In this document: positions 27,408-34,381 of the stretch, piece by piece
Numbering within the stretch: the stretch's first letter is position 1
How the letters are laid out: each line of letters starts with the position of its first letter
NCBI GenBank assembly: GCA_903970475.1
Contig: CAJCIQ010000217.1
Span: forward strand, 1 to 40,885
Length of the DNA: 40,885 bases
Reading direction: 5' to 3'
Origin: Beijerinckiaceae bacterium
GTDB taxonomy: Bacteria > Bacteroidota > Bacteroidia > Chitinophagales > Chitinophagaceae
Notes under the pieces: model-generated
Databases searched by the model: none
What the model saw: only the letters and a program-made list of their open reading frames with translations
Told to the model about the DNA's origin: nothing
Program-made: the position numbers and the translations under genes

Positions 27408-27486
27408 TTCTATGGCTGTTGAAAAAACGACTTATTGGATCTGGGCGTCATCAACTTACCAACTTCGAATATTTTTAAAAGGAAAC

Positions 27487-27518
27487 TTGGTTTTAACAAA
27501 AAAATATTATTAGATTTG
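27487..27518 (+). promoter_or_regulatory. Bacteroidota-type promoter facing the FNR gene
   Basis: A -33 TTG (27487-27489) and a perfect -7 box TAGATTTG (27511-27518) are separated by 21 bases. It points to the FNR gene, whose ATG is 210 bases away, far more than the 7-33 bases seen for other promoters in this window. Confidence 0.6.
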
Positions 27519-27526
27519 TTGGCACT

Positions 27527-27726
27527 AAACGATTGCTTGCCATTCCATTTCGGGCGACTCCCTACTTGAGAAAGTTAGGGAGCCGCCCGAAAAGCTTTTA
27601 TGATGGCCCTTCGGGCACGGTGCATGTGGCACCCTTCGGGCGAGGCGCCTGACGGCGCATACGCAAAGCCCCTTGCATTCCCCGCCTATTAAGCTTAACT
27701 TTCGGTACACCGCTCAAAAACGATTG
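27527..27726. mobile_element. putative small structured insertion flanked by 9-bp direct repeats
   Basis: AAACGATTG occurs at 27527-27535 and again at 27718-27726, just before the FNR start codon. Between the copies is a GC-richer segment with a 17-bp stem (27548-27564 with 27576-27592, one mismatch), two copies of CCCTTCGGGC (27607-27616 and 27632-27641) and a small GCGCC/GGCGC stem near 27645-27658. The direct repeats resemble a target-site duplication. No transposase or clear terminal inverted repeats were seen, so a MITE- or REP-like element is inference. Confidence 0.4.
27673..27703 (+). promoter_or_regulatory. possible second promoter for FNR within the insertion
   Basis: TTG (27673-27675) and TAACTTTC (27696-27703), one base off TAnnTTTG, are separated by 20 bases. 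The FNR ATG follows 25 bases later, a normal distance. Confidence 0.35.
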
Positions 27727-27728
27727 TT

Positions 27729-28448
27729 ATGTTGGAGCCTTGGCGCACAGGAAGGGTTACCCGCATCCAGCAGGAAACCCCGAATACAAGAAGATACTGG
27801 ATTGAGATTCCTGAATTGAACAGGTTTGACTTTAAGCCAGGCCAGTTTGTTACCCTGGATTTACCCATCCATGAACAGAAAAATAAGCGCTGGAGAAGCT
27901 ATAGCATTGCTTCCTGGCCCGACGGAACCAACGTCATAGAGTTGGTGATTGTCTACCTGGAAGGAGGATTGGGGACCACTTACCTGTTTAATGAAGTGAA
28001 GGTAGGAAGCGAACTCACGCTTAGGGGTCCTCAGGGCGTCTTTACCTTACCTGATCCCTTGGAAAAAGATCTCTTCCTTGTCTGCACAGGAACGGGAATC
28101 GCCCCATTCCGAAGCATGGTTCAATACCTAAAGCTAAACGAATTGCCCCATGGCCATATCCACCTCTTATTTGGATGCAGGAAATGCGAAGACCTGCTTT
28201 ACTATGAAGAAATGACGGCACTTTCCGAATCAATGGAAGGCTTCCATTATCATCCGGCCCTGTCCAGAGAAAATAAGGAAGGGTTCCATTCCGGCTACGT
28301 TCATCATATCTATGAATCCATTTGCACCGAAAAGAAGGAGGCCCATTTTTTCCTATGCGGGTGGAAGCAAATGATAGACGAGGCCAAACAAAGGATAGCC
28401 GGCCTGGGTTATGATAAGAAAAGCGTACACCAGGAATTATATGGCTAA
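27729..28448 (+). CDS. ferredoxin-NADP reductase-like FAD oxidoreductase
   Basis: The 239-residue protein has an FNR fold. The FAD domain holds FKPGQFVTLDLP and the flavin motif RSYSIAS; the NAD(P) domain holds CTGTGIAPFRSMVQYL and ends with FFLCGWKQMIDEAK. It carries no ferredoxin domain, so an external redox partner is needed. Family members pass electrons between NAD(P)H and ferredoxin, flavodoxin or oxygenases. No partner gene is adjacent. The gene has an unusually long, structured leader, caused by what looks like an insertion between its promoter and start codon. Confidence 0.9.
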   Translation: MLEPWRTGRVTRIQQETPNTRRYWIEIPELNRFDFKPGQFVTLDLPIHEQKNKRWRSYSIASWPDGTNVIELVIVYLEGGLGTTYLFNEVKVGSELTLRGPQGVFTLPDPLEKDLFLVCTGTGIAPFRSMVQYLKLNELPHGHIHLLFGCRKCEDLLYYEEMTALSESMEGFHYHPALSRENKEGFHSGYVHHIYESICTEKKEAHFFLCGWKQMIDEAKQRIAGLGYDKKSVHQELYG

Positions 28449-28455
28449 CCGGAAC

Positions 28456-28740
28456 CTAGTGTAATTGGGACTCCTGGTTGCGGCGGGCGTAAATATTCTT
28501 CAGCTGGTTATTTTCCCGTTTGAGATCAGAGATGATTTTTTCCATGGAAAGGATCTTTGCATGGTTACGGAGCATTTCATCTTCCAATTTAAGCAGGTGA
28601 ACTTTGCTTTTGTTGCGCTGCATGATGCGAATGAGGTAGCCGGCAAGCAAACCGATAACGAAAAGGCCCAATATGCTTAACAAGGATAATGGGAACGAGG
28701 GTGAAGTTAATGTCATAGATACGGATTCAAAGAGGTCCAT
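28456..28740 (-). CDS. small membrane protein with a coiled coil
   Basis: This 94-residue protein has one membrane helix at about residues 16-38 (LLSILGLFVIGLLAGYLI). A basic stretch (RIMQRNKSK) follows, then a predicted coiled coil from about 45 to 85 (LLKLEDEMLRNHAKILSMEK and on). I do not recognise the family. The form suggests a membrane-anchored rod facing the cytoplasm. It has its own perfect -7 box and lies 98 bases downstream of glyS, convergent with the FNR gene. Confidence 0.7.
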   Translation of the reverse strand: MDLFESVSMTLTSPSFPLSLLSILGLFVIGLLAGYLIRIMQRNKSKVHLLKLEDEMLRNHAKILSMEKIISDLKRENNQLKNIYARRNQESQLH

Positions 28741-28756
28741 AGGACACAGTTATAAC

Positions 28757-28764
28757 CAAATATA
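28757..28764 (-). promoter_or_regulatory. Bacteroidota-type -7 box of the small membrane protein gene
   Basis: The minus strand reads TATATTTG, a perfect match, 16 bases before the ATG at 28740. Confidence 0.5.
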
Positions 28765-28838
28765 ACACGAAAACCGATTCACCACAATAGTACTTTTACG
28801 ATGTCTTCCCGATGGACCTGACTTTGAAACCCTAAATA

Positions 28839-30284
28839 TTATCTGATCCTTAAGCTAACCCATTCCTTCACTTTATCCAGCGGAATACGTTCTTGAGTCA
28901 TAGAATCCCTATCCCTAATCGTAACCGTCTGATCCTCTTTGGTTTGATAATCAATCGTCACACAGTAGGGGGTACCCAGGGCGTCCATACGGCGATATCT
29001 TTTACCAATGGCATCTTTCTCCTCGTAGAAACAATAGAAATCTTCCCTACATTCCTTGATCAGGTCCCTGGCTATTTCAGGAAGGCCGTCCTTTTTGGTC
29101 AAGGGCAACACCGCCAATTTAATGGGAGCGACTCTGGGAGGAATGCGCAGGACCACCCGGCTGTCTTTGGTTCCGTCCTCTTTAGGGATATCTTCCTCAG
29201 CGTAGGCTTCAGAGAGGACCATCAGCACCGTACGATCCAGTCCTATGGAGGTTTCTATTACATAGGGAACATAGTTCTGGTTGATTTCTGTGTCGAAGTA
29301 TTGTAGTTTCTTCTTAGAGAATTTCTGGTGCTGGGAAAGGTCATGGTCTGTACGGGAATGGATGCCCTCCACTTCTTTAAATCCGAAGGGAAATTCAAAT
29401 TCTATGTCCACTGCCGCCTTAGCGTAAAAGGCCAGCTTATCATGGTCATGGAAGCGGTATTTGTCCGGAGAAAAACCCAGGCTTAAATGCCAGTTCATCC
29501 TTTCTTCTTTCCAGTAGGCATACCATTCTTCCTCAGTGCCGGGACGTATGAAGAACTGCATTTCCATTTGTTCAAACTCCCGCATACGGAAGATGAACTG
29601 CCTGGCTACGATTTCGTTACGAAAAGCCTTTCCCACCTGAGCAATCCCAAAGGGGATTTTCATGCGGGCCGTTTTCTGTACATTCAGGAAATTCACAAAT
29701 ATCCCCTGGGCTGTTTCCGGCCTCAGGTATATCTCACTAGCCTCCTCACTGACACTGCCCAATTGGGTAGAAAACATCAGGTTAAACTGACGAACATCGG
29801 TCCAGTTGGAAGTGCCGCTGACGGAACAAGTGATTTTTTCATCCAGGATCAATTGTTTCAGGCCGTCCAGATCATCGGCAGCCAGGAGTTGGTTCATCCT
29901 GGCCAACAAAGCTTCCGCTGCATCTTTATCCAGCGTATCAGCATAGCCTTCGATGAGGTGATCAACCCTATAACGCTTTTTGGAATCCTTATTGTCGATC
30001 ATGGGATCGCTGAACCCATCAACGTGTCCGGAAGCCTTCCAGGTAGTGGGATGCATGAAAATAGCCGCGTCAATACCCACAATATTGTCGTGCATACGCG
30101 TCATGGACTTCCACCAATAATCCCGGATATTTTTTTTGAGCTCACTCCCCCAGGGGCCATAATCGTAGACGGCGCTTAAGCCATCATAGATCTCACTGCT
30201 TTGGAAAATAAAGCCATACTCTTTGGCATGGGATATAATTGCCTGGAATTTATTGGTTTCGTTTTTGGTTTCCTTATTCGCCAT
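28839..30284 (-). CDS. glyS: glycyl-tRNA synthetase (class II, dimeric type)
   Basis: The 481-residue enzyme loads glycine onto its tRNA. It is the eukaryote/archaeal-like single-chain type, not the alpha2beta2 type. Visible are YDYGPWGSELKKNI, GHVDGFSDPM, motif 2 (GKAFRNEIVARQFIFRMREF), motif 3 (ETSIGLDRTVL) and a C-terminal anticodon-binding domain (RVAPIKLAVLPL). It lies 17 bases after the YihY gene on the same strand. A perfect -7 box sits only 7 bases before its ATG. Confidence 0.96.
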   Translation of the reverse strand: MANKETKNETNKFQAIISHAKEYGFIFQSSEIYDGLSAVYDYGPWGSELKKNIRDYWWKSMTRMHDNIVGIDAAIFMHPTTWKASGHVDGFSDPMIDNKDSKKRYRVDHLIEGYADTLDKDAAEALLARMNQLLAADDLDGLKQLILDEKITCSVSGTSNWTDVRQFNLMFSTQLGSVSEEASEIYLRPETAQGIFVNFLNVQKTARMKIPFGIAQVGKAFRNEIVARQFIFRMREFEQMEMQFFIRPGTEEEWYAYWKEERMNWHLSLGFSPDKYRFHDHDKLAFYAKAAVDIEFEFPFGFKEVEGIHSRTDHDLSQHQKFSKKKLQYFDTEINQNYVPYVIETSIGLDRTVLMVLSEAYAEEDIPKEDGTKDSRVVLRIPPRVAPIKLAVLPLTKKDGLPEIARDLIKECREDFYCFYEEKDAIGKRYRRMDALGTPYCVTIDYQTKEDQTVTIRDRDSMTQERIPLDKVKEWVSLRIR

Positions 30285-30291
30285 AGGACGG

Positions 30292-30299
30292 CAAAGATA
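30292..30299 (-). promoter_or_regulatory. -7 box very close to the glyS start
   Basis: The minus strand reads TATCTTTG, a perfect match, ending 7 bases before the glyS ATG. If active, it would make an almost leaderless glyS mRNA. glyS may also be read from the upstream operon. Confidence 0.4.
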
Positions 30300-30301
30300 A
30301 G

Positions 30302-31234
30302 TTATGGAACCCTAGCTTCGTCTGTCCCAGGAGCTTTTTCCTCTACCTGTTTGACCCAGACCGCATAATCGTTGGGACGGATCAATCTACCTTTCAGGTG
30401 AGCATATTCCCTGGTAAACTCAGCCCCGAAATATAAGATCAAGGCAGAGTAATACACCCAAAGCAACATGGCCACTATGGAACCCGCAGCCCCGTAACTG
30501 GAATCTATATGCATCAAATGGAGGTAATACCCTATACCAAACCGGCCCATCAGAAACAAGACAGTGGTGGTAAAAGCCCCTATAGATACGTCTTTCCACT
30601 TCATTTTCACGTCCGGCAAGACTTTAAAAATGGTGCCAAACAATAAAAAAGTGATGCCGAAGGTCAACAGGTGGTTTAAGCCCTGAACCACGTATACCGT
30701 CAAGTGAGGAAAAATTTTGCTGAACTGGGCGCTGAGCAGGTCTATCAGGGCATTGACCACCAGGGTAACCAGGAGGATAAAACCCAATACCAGCACCATG
30801 GAGAAGGATAACAGCCTGGTCAGGATAATCCTAAGCCATCCCCGCACAGGCTTTGCCCTTACCCTCCATATGATGTTGAGGGCATCCTGGATTTCAGAAA
30901 ATACGCTGGTGGCGCCGAACAGGAGGGCCGCAAACCCCGTGATTTTAGCTATGGTATTGTGGTGCAGGTACCAGATCGCTTTTTGAATAATCTCCTGTAT
31001 TTCCAGGGCCGCCTGGTCTCCCAAAAAGCCCCTGATTTGGGTGTAGATCCTGCCCTCAATAACCTGTGGACCATAAAAAAGATCGCAAAGGGTAGTGATC
31101 ACGATCAGCATTGGCGCTACAGAAAATACAGTATAATAAGCCAGTGCCGCGCTCATTCGAAATACCCTGTCATCGATCAGATTATTGCCTGCCCGAGCCA
31201 AAACGGTCCATATATCCTTCAAGTGGTTAGCCAT
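30302..31234 (-). CDS. YihY/BrkB-family membrane protein
   Basis: The 310-residue inner-membrane protein has about six hydrophobic segments and the family features MSAALAYYTVFSVAPML near the N-terminus and DSSYGAAGSIVAMLLWVYYSALIL followed by FGAEFTREYA at the end. The family was once called ribonuclease BN by mistake; its true role is unsettled, with transport or envelope roles proposed. It sits between mazG-like and glyS genes with 17-base gaps, so it is part of the dtd operon. Confidence 0.9.
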   Translation of the reverse strand: MANHLKDIWTVLARAGNNLIDDRVFRMSAALAYYTVFSVAPMLIVITTLCDLFYGPQVIEGRIYTQIRGFLGDQAALEIQEIIQKAIWYLHHNTIAKITGFAALLFGATSVFSEIQDALNIIWRVRAKPVRGWLRIILTRLLSFSMVLVLGFILLVTLVVNALIDLLSAQFSKIFPHLTVYVVQGLNHLLTFGITFLLFGTIFKVLPDVKMKWKDVSIGAFTTTVLFLMGRFGIGYYLHLMHIDSSYGAAGSIVAMLLWVYYSALILYFGAEFTREYAHLKGRLIRPNDYAVWVKQVEEKAPGTDEARVP

Positions 31235-31251
31235 ATCATCGAATATGCGAA

Positions 31252-31590
31252 TTACGTACCAGGCTTTAGCTTTTGATTTTGCTGATGCCTCAGGGCATCC
31301 CGCTCAGACTTTTTGGCAAAGTTCTTTTCCAGTGCCTTTTCCAGGTCCACTCCCGTTTGGTTGGCCAAACAGATCAGCACCCAAAGAACGTCTGCCATTT
31401 CATCTCCGAGGTCCTTTCCCTGATCACTTTCTTTAAATGATTGTTCCCCGTATGTACGTACCATGATCCTGGATAGTTCTCCAACCTCCTCCATCAAAAT
31501 GCCCAAATTGGTTAATTCTCCAAAATAGCGCACCCCCACTGTCCTGATCCATTCGTCCACCCTTTGCTGTGCTTGCTGAATCGTCATCAT
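31252..31590 (-). CDS. MazG-like nucleotide pyrophosphohydrolase
   Basis: The 112-residue protein matches the small single-domain MazG-like/all-alpha NTP pyrophosphatases. The metal site is seen as EEVGELSR and, further on, GDEMADVLWVL. Such enzymes hydrolyse (d)NTPs to monophosphates and may clean the nucleotide pool. I chose the ATG at 31590; the next codon is also ATG. A longer frame would start inside dtd. The gap from the dtd stop is one base, so the genes are co-translated. Confidence 0.88.
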   Translation of the reverse strand: MMTIQQAQQRVDEWIRTVGVRYFGELTNLGILMEEVGELSRIMVRTYGEQSFKESDQGKDLGDEMADVLWVLICLANQTGVDLEKALEKNFAKKSERDALRHQQNQKLKPGT

Positions 31591-31591
31591 A

Positions 31592-32044
31592 TTATTCTTT
31601 GTTTTGCGTATCAATGACAATGGTTACAGGTCCATCGTTGATCAAAGACACCTGCATGTCTGCCCCGAATCTTCCAGTAAATATGGGTTTGCCTAAGTCC
31701 GCTGCTAACCGGGCAATCATTTTTTCATAGAGGGGGATAGCCACTTCCGGCTTTGAAGCTTTGATGTAGGAGGGGCGATTACCCTTTTTGGTGGAAGCAT
31801 GCAGGGTAAACTGGCTAACCAGTAAAATATCTCCCCCATCGTCTTTTAAGGAGACATTCATTATGCCTTCAGCATCATTAAAAATCCGGAGGTTAATCAT
31901 TTTAGCGCTCAACCATTCTATATCCTCCGTGTTATCCGCATCTTCTATTCCCAACAGGATCATCAGTCCCTTCCCTATAGAACCAGTGGGCACTCCGTCA
32001 GCAATTACCGAAGCTTGAGATACCCTTTGAATGACTGCTCTCAT
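31592..32044 (-). CDS. dtd: D-aminoacyl-tRNA deacylase
   Basis: The 150-residue enzyme removes D-amino acids, and glycine mischarged on tRNA-Ala, from tRNA. The two catalytic motifs are present: SQFTLHA and NDGPVTIVI, with MRAVIQRVSQASV at the N-terminus. It is first of the dtd-mazG-yihY-glyS run. Being in one operon with glyS is notable, since Dtd also acts on glycine-charged tRNA. arfB starts divergently only 18 bases away. Confidence 0.95.
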   Translation of the reverse strand: MRAVIQRVSQASVIADGVPTGSIGKGLMILLGIEDADNTEDIEWLSAKMINLRIFNDAEGIMNVSLKDDGGDILLVSQFTLHASTKKGNRPSYIKASKPEVAIPLYEKMIARLAADLGKPIFTGRFGADMQVSLINDGPVTIVIDTQNKE

Positions 32045-32062
32045 AGTCTTTTACGTATCTTT

Positions 32063-32482
32063 ATGTCTATTTCAATGAAGGTAGATATTTCAAAGGAGAT
32101 CCGGTATCAAACGGCTCGCAGCTCAGGTAAGGGTGGGCAAAACGTAAATAAGGTGGAAACCATGGTGGAAGGCTATTGGCTGGTAAGTGCTTCCGGTCTG
32201 GTAACACCCGACCAGCAGGCTTTGATCATAAAACACTTGGAAAACCGCATCAATAAAGAGGGCTACCTGATGGCCAGATCCCAGGCAGAACGGTCTCAAC
32301 TGGGCAATAAAGAATTGGTAAGGGAAAAGATGAATCAATGGGTAAACGCGGCCATTCAACCCAAAAAAGCCAGAATTGCCACCAAACCATCCAAAGGGGT
32401 GGCCCAAAGAAGGCTGGAAACAAAAAAAATACAGGCAGCACGCAAAACATCCCGCCAAAATATTCGTTTGTCAGATTTATAA
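32063..32482 (+). CDS. arfB: ArfB/YaeJ-type ribosome-rescue peptidyl-tRNA hydrolase
   Basis: The 139-residue protein has a release-factor catalytic domain with GKGGQNVNKVET and a basic C-terminal tail (RRLETKKIQAARKTSRQNIR). This is the layout of ArfB, which enters stalled ribosomes with its tail in the empty mRNA channel and frees the peptide. No codon-recognition domain is present. ATG codons at 32063 and 32075 are both possible; the second matches the family start (MKVDISKEIRYQTARSSG) more closely. It is divergent from dtd. Confidence 0.9.
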   Translation: MSISMKVDISKEIRYQTARSSGKGGQNVNKVETMVEGYWLVSASGLVTPDQQALIIKHLENRINKEGYLMARSQAERSQLGNKELVREKMNQWVNAAIQPKKARIATKPSKGVAQRRLETKKIQAARKTSRQNIRLSDL

Positions 32483-32496
32483 ACCATTTCCTATAC

Positions 32497-33258
32497 ATGC
32501 GGTATTTGATCCCTGTCTTACTCTCTGGTCTGATGCTATTGGCTGTATCTTGTAAGAAGGAACTGAGTGCTTCCGGTAGTCCCACCATTGTTTCCGTACA
32601 ATTCAGTAATCTGGTGGGCACCAGTCCGCTGGTTATAGGCAACAGCTATACCAATACCCTGGGCGAAGAATACGAGGTAACGGCTTTCAGATATTACATT
32701 TCCAACGTTCGGTTATACAGCAGAAACGGATCTTCCCAGGTCATTAGCGGGATATATCAGTTGGTAGACCAGGCCGACAGCGCGTCCCAAATCCTGACTT
32801 TCCCGGCCACTGCGGATTCTTTGATTGCTATTTCTTTCCTGATCGGCGTAGATAGCCTAACCAATGTAAATAATACCCAAACCGGCTATCTGAACTCTTC
32901 CTATGGCATGTATAGGGGAGCCGATTCCGGGTATTATATGGCCAAGCTAGAGGGCATTTCTACTGCCTCCAACTACGTCAATGGGGTATTTCAATACGAT
33001 ATTGGTGGATTTGAAGGGCCCTACAATGTATTACACACGGTCATTTTGCCCTTCCCTTCGGCCATCTCCGCTTCATCCAATACCCTGGACACGGTAGCCA
33101 TTACCCTTACAGCCAATGTTCAGGACTGGTTCCAGGGGTCCAATGAATTACCCATTGGGGTATTCACCGTGTGCACCACCTCGGGGCCCCTGGCTTACGA
33201 TTACGCTGAAAACTACGCCCAGATGTTTACCCTCACGAGTGCAACGGTAAAATACTGA
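32497..33258 (+). CDS. MbnP-like lipoprotein, noncanonical
   Basis: The 253-residue product has a lipoprotein signal (LLAVSC, lipid Cys19) and a fold like the MbnP copper-binding family: FRYYISNVRLYS, ISFLIGVDSL, KLEGISTASN and VFQYDIGGFEGPYN are the usual blocks. In MbnP homologues I would expect a WxW in the stretch before SGY and His near the C-terminus. Here that stretch reads GMYRGADSGYYMAKLEG (137-153) and the end is TVKY. The protein has a single Trp (W211) and a single His (H180). The next gene, five bases on, is a MbnH/MauG-like diheme enzyme. The usual job is copper binding after Trp oxidation, doubtful here. Confidence 0.75.
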   Translation: MRYLIPVLLSGLMLLAVSCKKELSASGSPTIVSVQFSNLVGTSPLVIGNSYTNTLGEEYEVTAFRYYISNVRLYSRNGSSQVISGIYQLVDQADSASQILTFPATADSLIAISFLIGVDSLTNVNNTQTGYLNSSYGMYRGADSGYYMAKLEGISTASNYVNGVFQYDIGGFEGPYNVLHTVILPFPSAISASSNTLDTVAITLTANVQDWFQGSNELPIGVFTVCTTSGPLAYDYAENYAQMFTLTSATVKY

Positions 33259-33263
33259 CAATC

Positions 33264-34316
33264 ATGCTGAAAGGGGTTGCTGTGGCCATCATTGCAGGGA
33301 TATGCTTCCTGGCCCTGCGCCACGGGCCGGCCGCACCGGTAACGGTGGTCCACGGGTCCACGCCTTATCCCCTGATAGTACCCCCAGGCTTTCCCTCAAC
33401 AAAACTCTTTGACCATAATCCCCGGACCCAGGAAGGGTTTCAACTGGGCCGAAGGTTATTTTATGACGGAAGGTTGTCCAAAGACGGTAACTTGTCCTGT
33501 GCCACCTGCCACCAACCATTCGCGGCTTTCTCCACCTATGACCATACATTTAGTCACGGTTTCCATGACCAGTTTACCACCAGGAATGCCCCGGCGCTTT
33601 TCAACCTGGCCTGGGTAACCAGCTTCGATTGGGATGGGGGAATCAACCACCTCGAAGTTCAACCCCTCTCTCCCCTGGGCGCCCCCAATGAAATGGCCTC
33701 CAGCCTTCCGGAAGCGCTTGCGCAAGTGCAAGCCGACACGGCCTACCACCGCATGTTTAAAGCGGCCTTTGGAACCGATTCCATCAATTCGGAAAGACTG
33801 CTCAAAGCCCTTGCTCAGTTTACCGGGTCCCTCGTGTCGGCTGGATCCAAGTACGACCTGTATCTCCAGGGAAAAGCAACTTTTACCAGCATTGAACAAA
33901 GCGGGTATGGAATTTACCAACAAAAATGCGCCAGTTGCCATCCGGAGCCCTTATTCACCGATGGCACTTACCGCAATAACGGATTAAGCCTGAACTCCGA
34001 GCTAGACATAGGCCGGATGAGGATTACAGGCGCCAGTGAGGACTCCCTGAAATTCAAGGTGCCTTCCCTTAGGAATTTATTACTAACGGCCCCCTATATG
34101 CACGACGGAAGATTCGTCAACCTGCACCAGGTCCTGGATCATTATACCAAAGGAATCGTGCAGGGTCCAACCCTGGACCCCCTCCTGAAGAAAGGCATTT
34201 CCTTGACGCCTTCCCAGCAAGAGGACTTATTGATATTTCTATCCGACCTGACTGATTATGCCTTTACCAGGGATCCCCGGTTTGGGGATCCCCGGTTTGG
34301 GCCTCCCCTCAATTGA
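33264..34316 (+). CDS. MbnH/MauG-type diheme cytochrome c peroxidase family protein
   Basis: The 350-residue exported protein has an N-terminal membrane/signal segment and two heme-binding motifs: C79-A-T-C-H83 and C222-A-S-C-H226. Other family stretches are LGRRLFYDGRLS, RNAPALFN and FKVPSLRNLLLTAPYMHDG. In the MbnP/MbnH system the diheme enzyme oxidises a Trp of MbnP to kynurenine. The gene is five bases after the MbnP-like gene and must be co-transcribed. Near the end a 15-base unit is repeated exactly twice (34271-34300), giving DPRFGDPRFG. Confidence 0.88.
   Translation: MLKGVAVAIIAGICFLALRHGPAAPVTVVHGSTPYPLIVPPGFPSTKLFDHNPRTQEGFQLGRRLFYDGRLSKDGNLSCATCHQPFAAFSTYDHTFSHGFHDQFTTRNAPALFNLAWVTSFDWDGGINHLEVQPLSPLGAPNEMASSLPEALAQVQADTAYHRMFKAAFGTDSINSERLLKALAQFTGSLVSAGSKYDLYLQGKATFTSIEQSGYGIYQQKCASCHPEPLFTDGTYRNNGLSLNSELDIGRMRITGASEDSLKFKVPSLRNLLLTAPYMHDGRFVNLHQVLDHYTKGIVQGPTLDPLLKKGISLTPSQQEDLLIFLSDLTDYAFTRDPRFGDPRFGPPLN
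34271..34300 (+). repeat. exact 15-bp tandem duplication in the diheme gene
   Basis: GGATCCCCGGTTTGG occurs twice in direct succession, in frame, doubling DPRFG at the C-terminus. It looks like a recent slippage event. Confidence 0.85.
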
Positions 34317-34340
34317 GTAGGCTTAAATGAGAGGCCAGAG

Positions 34341-34348
34341 TAGCTTTG
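34341..34348 (+). promoter_or_regulatory. -7 box upstream of the flippase gene
   Basis: TAGCTTTG is a perfect TAnnTTTG match, 33 bases before the TTG start at 34382. A TTG lies 28 bases before the TA, wider than usual. Confidence 0.45.
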
Positions 34349-34381
34349 CTGGCGTATATTTATGCAAAATTTTAATAGGAA

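Larger units (their letters stand above)
27350..27728. other. divergent intergenic region mfd / FNR
   Basis: This 379-base gap separates the mfd and FNR starts. It holds an mfd promoter box (27367-27374), a minus-strand terminator-like hairpin (27377-27407), an AT-rich part with a perfect plus-strand promoter box (27511-27518), and a GC-richer hairpin-filled segment (27527-27726) flanked by 9-base direct repeats. I do not believe the 61-codon minus-strand frame there is a gene. Confidence 0.6.

Noticed and set aside
27525..27710. A 61-codon minus-strand frame in the mfd-FNR gap
   Set aside because: It coincides with the hairpin-rich inserted segment, is rich in Cys/Arg/Pro without a fold, and has no promoter box.
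29487..30179. A 230-codon plus-strand frame inside glyS
   Set aside because: It is a shadow of a highly conserved tRNA synthetase gene, without recognisable features.
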